Below, in pieces: positions 60,441 through 64,000 of a stretch of DNA of 64,000 nucleotides; the first letter of the stretch is position 1, and every line of letters starts with the position of its first letter. The notes beneath the pieces were generated by a model. It did not search any database. It was not told the origin of the DNA and was given only the letters and a program-made list of their open reading frames with translations. The stretch is from Limonium bicolor (Eukaryota; Streptophyta; Magnoliopsida; Caryophyllales; Plumbaginaceae). Both the position numbers and the translations under genes were made by a program. Where the stretch lies: contig CM041777.1 of NCBI GenBank assembly GCA_023374045.1, positions 467,261,827 through 467,325,826 on the forward strand, written 5' to 3'.

Positions 60441-63400
60441 ACTTGGATGAGCAGTTTGGTAAGTTTTTGACTATTTTTAAGAAACTGACCATTAACATTC
60501 CTTTTTCTGAAGCTTTGAAGCAGATGCCAATATATGCGAAGTTTATGAAGGACATCCTGTCCAACAGACGGTCCTTAGTGGAGAAGGACACTGTGCAGCT
60601 TACTGAGAGCGTTTCAGCTGTGCTTTCGAAGAAGCTTCCACCGAAGCTTGATGATCCAGGTACTCCGGTCATACCTTGCGCGATAGGTAATGTGAATTGT
60701 GGTAAGGGTTTATGTGACTTAGGTGCAAGTATTAATCTGATGCCATTATCTATGTATTTGAAGCTTGGTCTAGGAGAATGTGAGCCTACTCGAATTACTT
60801 TGCAATTAGCTGATAGGTCGATTATCCTACCTAGAGGTGTGGTTAGAGATTTAATTGTTTCAGTTGGTACCTTTGCTTTTCCTGCTGACTTTGTTATTTT
60901 GGACATGGAGGAAGATAAGGTAGTACCACTTATTCTAGGTCGACCGTTCATGCGAACAGCAAGGACCCTTATTGATGTTGAAGGAGGGAAGATTATATTG
61001 CGTTTACATGATGAGCAGCTTGTTTTTGATATGACCAAGGCTGCCACTCACCCTTCTGATGTTCATGCCTGCTTTAGTTTGGATTGTATTGACACTTTGA
61101 TGCAGGATTATTCTTATAGCCCCACGGAGCTGGATGCGTTGGAGAAATGTTTGGTGGATTCTATAGAGACCACTTGTGATGACTCTGAGGTTTCTACTGC
61201 AGCGTTTCAGCTCTCTGCTGGGAGGCCATATAGGAAGAACCATAGAATCGAGGAGGAACCGCTGGACCGAGTTCCAAAGACACTAGCTCCTTCTGTGGAA
61301 TCACCACCCTCTCTTGAGCTGAAACCGCTTCCTAGTCATCTTAAATACGCTTTCCTTGTTCCTCCTACTGATTTACCTGTTATTATATCTAATGCTTTAA
61401 CTGATGAACAGGAAGAAGCATTGTTGCAGATTTTGAGGAGAAACAAAGAGGCACTAGGATGGTCCATTGCTGATATCAAAGGCATTGCTCCGACATTCTG
61501 CACTCACCGCATTTATCTTGAGGAGGATTACAAGCCATTGAGACAGCCCCAGCGGCGACTGAACCCGCACATGAAAGAGGTAGTCAAGAAGGAGGTTATC
61601 AAGCTACTGGATGCAGGTATAATCTATCCAATCTCTGACAGCGAATGGGTAAGTCCCACTCAGGTAGTACCCAAGAAAGGGGGCTTAACTGTAGTTCCTA
61701 ATGATAAGGGTGAATTAATTCCTCAGCGTACTATTACTGGGCATAGAGTTTGCATTGATTATAGGAAGTTAAATGCCGCCACTAGGAAAGATCACTTCCC
61801 CTTCCATTTATTGATCAGATGCTAGAGAGGCTTGCAGGACAAGAGTATTACTGTTTCTTAGATGGTTATTCGGTTATTTTCAAATTCCAATTGCTAAGGA
61901 GGACCAAGAGAAAACTACTTTTACATGTCCATATGGTACTTATGCTTATCGTCGCATGCCTTTTGGTTTATGTAATGCACCTGGTACTTTTCAACGTTGC
62001 ATGACTGCTATCTTTGCTGATTTTATTGAAAAGTGCATCGAAGTCTTTATGGATGATTTTTCTGTTTTTGGACCGACTTTTGATACATGCTTGCGAGACT
62101 TGGATTTAATCTTAGCTAGATGCAGGGAGACTAACTTGGTGCTCAATTGGGAGAAGTGCCACTTCATGGTGCAGGAAGGCATCGTGCTCGGTCACAAGAT
62201 TTCCAAGAAGGGGATTGAGGTGGACAAGGCTAAGGTTGAAGTCATAGAGCAGTTGCCACCACCATCTTCGGTAAAAGATGTCCGTAGTTTCCTTGGTCAC
62301 GCAGGTTTTTATAGGCGCTTTGTTAAGGATTTTTCTAAGATCTCTAAGCCTCTTTGTGATTTATTACTTAAGGATGCTAAATTTGAGTTTACAAAGGAGT
62401 GCTTAGATGCGTTTAATTTGCTCAAAGCTAAATTGATTTCTGCACCTATTATTGTTGCTCCTAATTGGTCGTTGCCTTTTGAGATTATGTGTGATGCTAG
62501 TGACTACGCGTTAGGAGCAGCTTTGGGTCAGAGGCATGACAAGGTGTTGAGGATAGTCTACTACGCGAGTAAGACTATGAATGAGGCACAGAAGAACTAC
62601 GCCACGACGGAGAAGGAGCTGTTGGCGATCGTCTTTGCTTGTGACAAGTTTCGACCGTACATCATTGGCAGCAAAGTCATCGTGCATACCGACCATTCTG
62701 CACTCAGGTATCTCTTTGGAAAGATTGATGCTAAACCGCGTTTGATCCGTTGGATTTTGCTTTTGCAGGAATTTGACATTGAGATTCGAGATAAACCAGG
62801 AGCGCAGAATGGAGTGGCAGACCACTTATCGCGTATGGAAGTTCTGATGACGGCAGGCCAATCAATGAGTACTTTCCTGATGAGTATGTCTTCATGATCG
62901 GCCATTCCACGGACCCTTGGTACGCTGATATTGCAAATTACCTAGCCAAGGGTATCATTCCTCCAGAGTTGTCGTATCAGCAGAAGAAGAAGTTCTTCTC
63001 CACAGTCAAGCACTATCTTTGGGATGACCCGTTTCTGTTCAAGGTCTGCGCAGATGGTATGATACGTCGTTGTGTTTCTGAGGATGAGGCTAGAGACATC
63101 CTGACACACTGCCATTCTAGAGAAGCAGGAGGTCATTTTGGACCGGCTAGGACAGCCGCAAAAGTTTTGGAGGCTGGCTTCTTTTGGAAGAACTTGAACA
63201 AGGACTGTTATCAATTTGTTTCTACTTGTGACCAGTGCCAGAGGCAGGGGAATTTATCCAGACGTCACGAGATGCCATTGAATTCGATCCTGGAGGTTGA
63301 GCCGTTCGACTTATGGGGTATTGATTTCATGGGACCGTTCCCGTCCTCTCAAGGTAACCTCTACATCTTGGTGGCAGTGGATTATGTTACCAAGTGGGCT

Positions 63401-64000
63401 GAGGCGATAGCAGCGCCGACCAATGATGCAAGAGTGGTACTCAAATTTCTAAAGAGGAATATATTTACCCGTTTCGGTGTTCCACGAGCGATCATCAGTG
63501 ACGGGGGTACACATTTCTGCAACAAACAGTTTGAGGCTCTTCTACAGAAATACGGAGTGCGACATAAGGTTTCTCTACCGTATCATCCACAGACGAACGG
63601 GCAAGCCGAGATCACCAACAGGGAAATTAAGTGGATACTGCAGAAATCTGTCACATCTTCGAGGCGAGATTGGTCCCTTAAGTTGGATGACGCTTTGGGC
63701 ATACCGCACTGCATTTAAAACACCCTTGGGAATGTCCCCGTACAAGTTGGTTTTTGGCAAGGCGTGCCACTTACCGGTGGAGCTGGAGCACAAATCTTTT
63801 TGGGCACTCAAGGCACTGAATTTTGATCTGAAAAAGGCCGGTGAGAAGCGTAAGTTGCAGCTGGTTGATCTTGAGGAGTTTAGAGAGGAAGCTTATGAGA
63901 ATGCCAAGATTTATAAGGAGAAAACGAAGAGGTGGCATGATAAGCTATTGGTCAAGCGTGAGTTTCACGTTGGAGATAAGGTTCTTCTTTTCAACTCCCG
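60441..64000 (+). pseudogene. pol: Athila pol: protease, RT, RNase H, integrase (frameshifted, incomplete)
   Basis: Protease at about 60700 (CDLGASINLMPLSMYLKLGL). RT begins at about 61540 and loses frame near 61810 and again near 61870, then continues from 61956 ([24 protein letters not shown]). RNase H ([26 protein letters not shown]) ends at 62897. Integrase runs in 62894-63718, with its His/Cys finger around 63105-63245 (CDQCQRQG), the first Asp in '[10 protein letters not shown]', the second in 'IISDGGTHF', and a [13 protein letters not shown] segment holding the Glu. A shift near 63710 precedes the last visible segment, which resembles the C-terminal integrase region. Confidence 0.92.

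Larger units (their letters stand above)
56839..64000 (+). mobile_element. Element C: Athila-type Ty3/gypsy retrotransposon, cut by the window end
   Basis: 5' LTR (56839-58342), Asp-tRNA primer site (58348-58366), gag (from 58744), then protease, RT, RNase H and integrase to the window end. The protease motif [16 protein letters not shown] and the gag block 'DYTRPSVEG' are Athila-like. It inserted in the 5' LTR of B. Frameshifts and stops show that it is not autonomous. Confidence 0.93.

Noticed and set aside
60220..61047. 275-codon - strand frame opposite Athila protease
   Set aside because: Antisense shadow of a well-supported + strand pol.

Overview
This window is plant nuclear DNA, most likely from an angiosperm with a large, repeat-rich genome. 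The evidence is a chromovirus-type Ty3/gypsy element with an initiator-Met-tRNA primer site, an Athila-type Ty3 element with an Asp-tRNA primer site, Ty1/copia elements, a tRNA-derived SINE candidate, and hAT, CACTA and Harbinger-like non-autonomous DNA elements. I found no single-copy host gene. Almost every supportable feature is a mobile element or a piece of one, and several insertions can be ordered by their target-site duplications (TSDs).

Layout. 1-8450: 3' end of a Tekay/Del-like Ty3 element (D1, + strand) with its 4.2 kb 3' LTR; an Athila-like solo LTR (243-2237, TSD GCGGC) sits in its 3' non-coding region. 8451-21984: a nearly complete Tekay-like element (A, + strand) with 3.8 kb LTRs, the 5' one truncated. 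21985-22856: copia tail with a CACTA MITE inside its LTR (TSD TCT). 22857-27897: sparse repeats, no gene recognised. 27898-34994: a Harbinger-like element (TSD TAA) carrying a hAT element, itself carrying a second hAT (TSD CCTCTACT), plus a complete but decayed copia element on the - strand (29891-34976, TSD TCCTC). 35165-36950: more hAT remnants. 37441-44519: LTR and 3' region of a D-like Ty3 element (D2, - strand). 44520-45299: part of another LTR (E). 45300-56838: element B (- strand), the sister of A, inserted in E. 56839-64000: an Athila element (C, + strand) inserted in the 5' LTR of B and cut by the window end.

The standout is in A and B. Both carry, between gag and protease, an AlkB-type 2-oxoglutarate/Fe(II) dioxygenase of plant ALKBH1-like type, with the HxD...H...RxNxTxR centre intact in both. 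A hand count over 170 aligned codons gives about 18 synonymous and 12 non-synonymous differences, which suggests purifying selection on the captured enzyme. The gag region has two short GT-AG introns whose removal keeps the frame through the zinc knuckles. A third donor at the gag end has two acceptors in the same phase: one enters the AlkB frame, the other skips AlkB and enters protease. AlkB may therefore be a cassette exon, giving Gag-AlkB when retained and Gag-Pol when skipped.

Other recurring structures are a primer-binding site inside an 11-bp perfect hairpin (A and B), a duplicated polypurine tract (A, B, D1, D2), and arrays of about 72-bp palindromic units inside the LTRs of several unrelated families.
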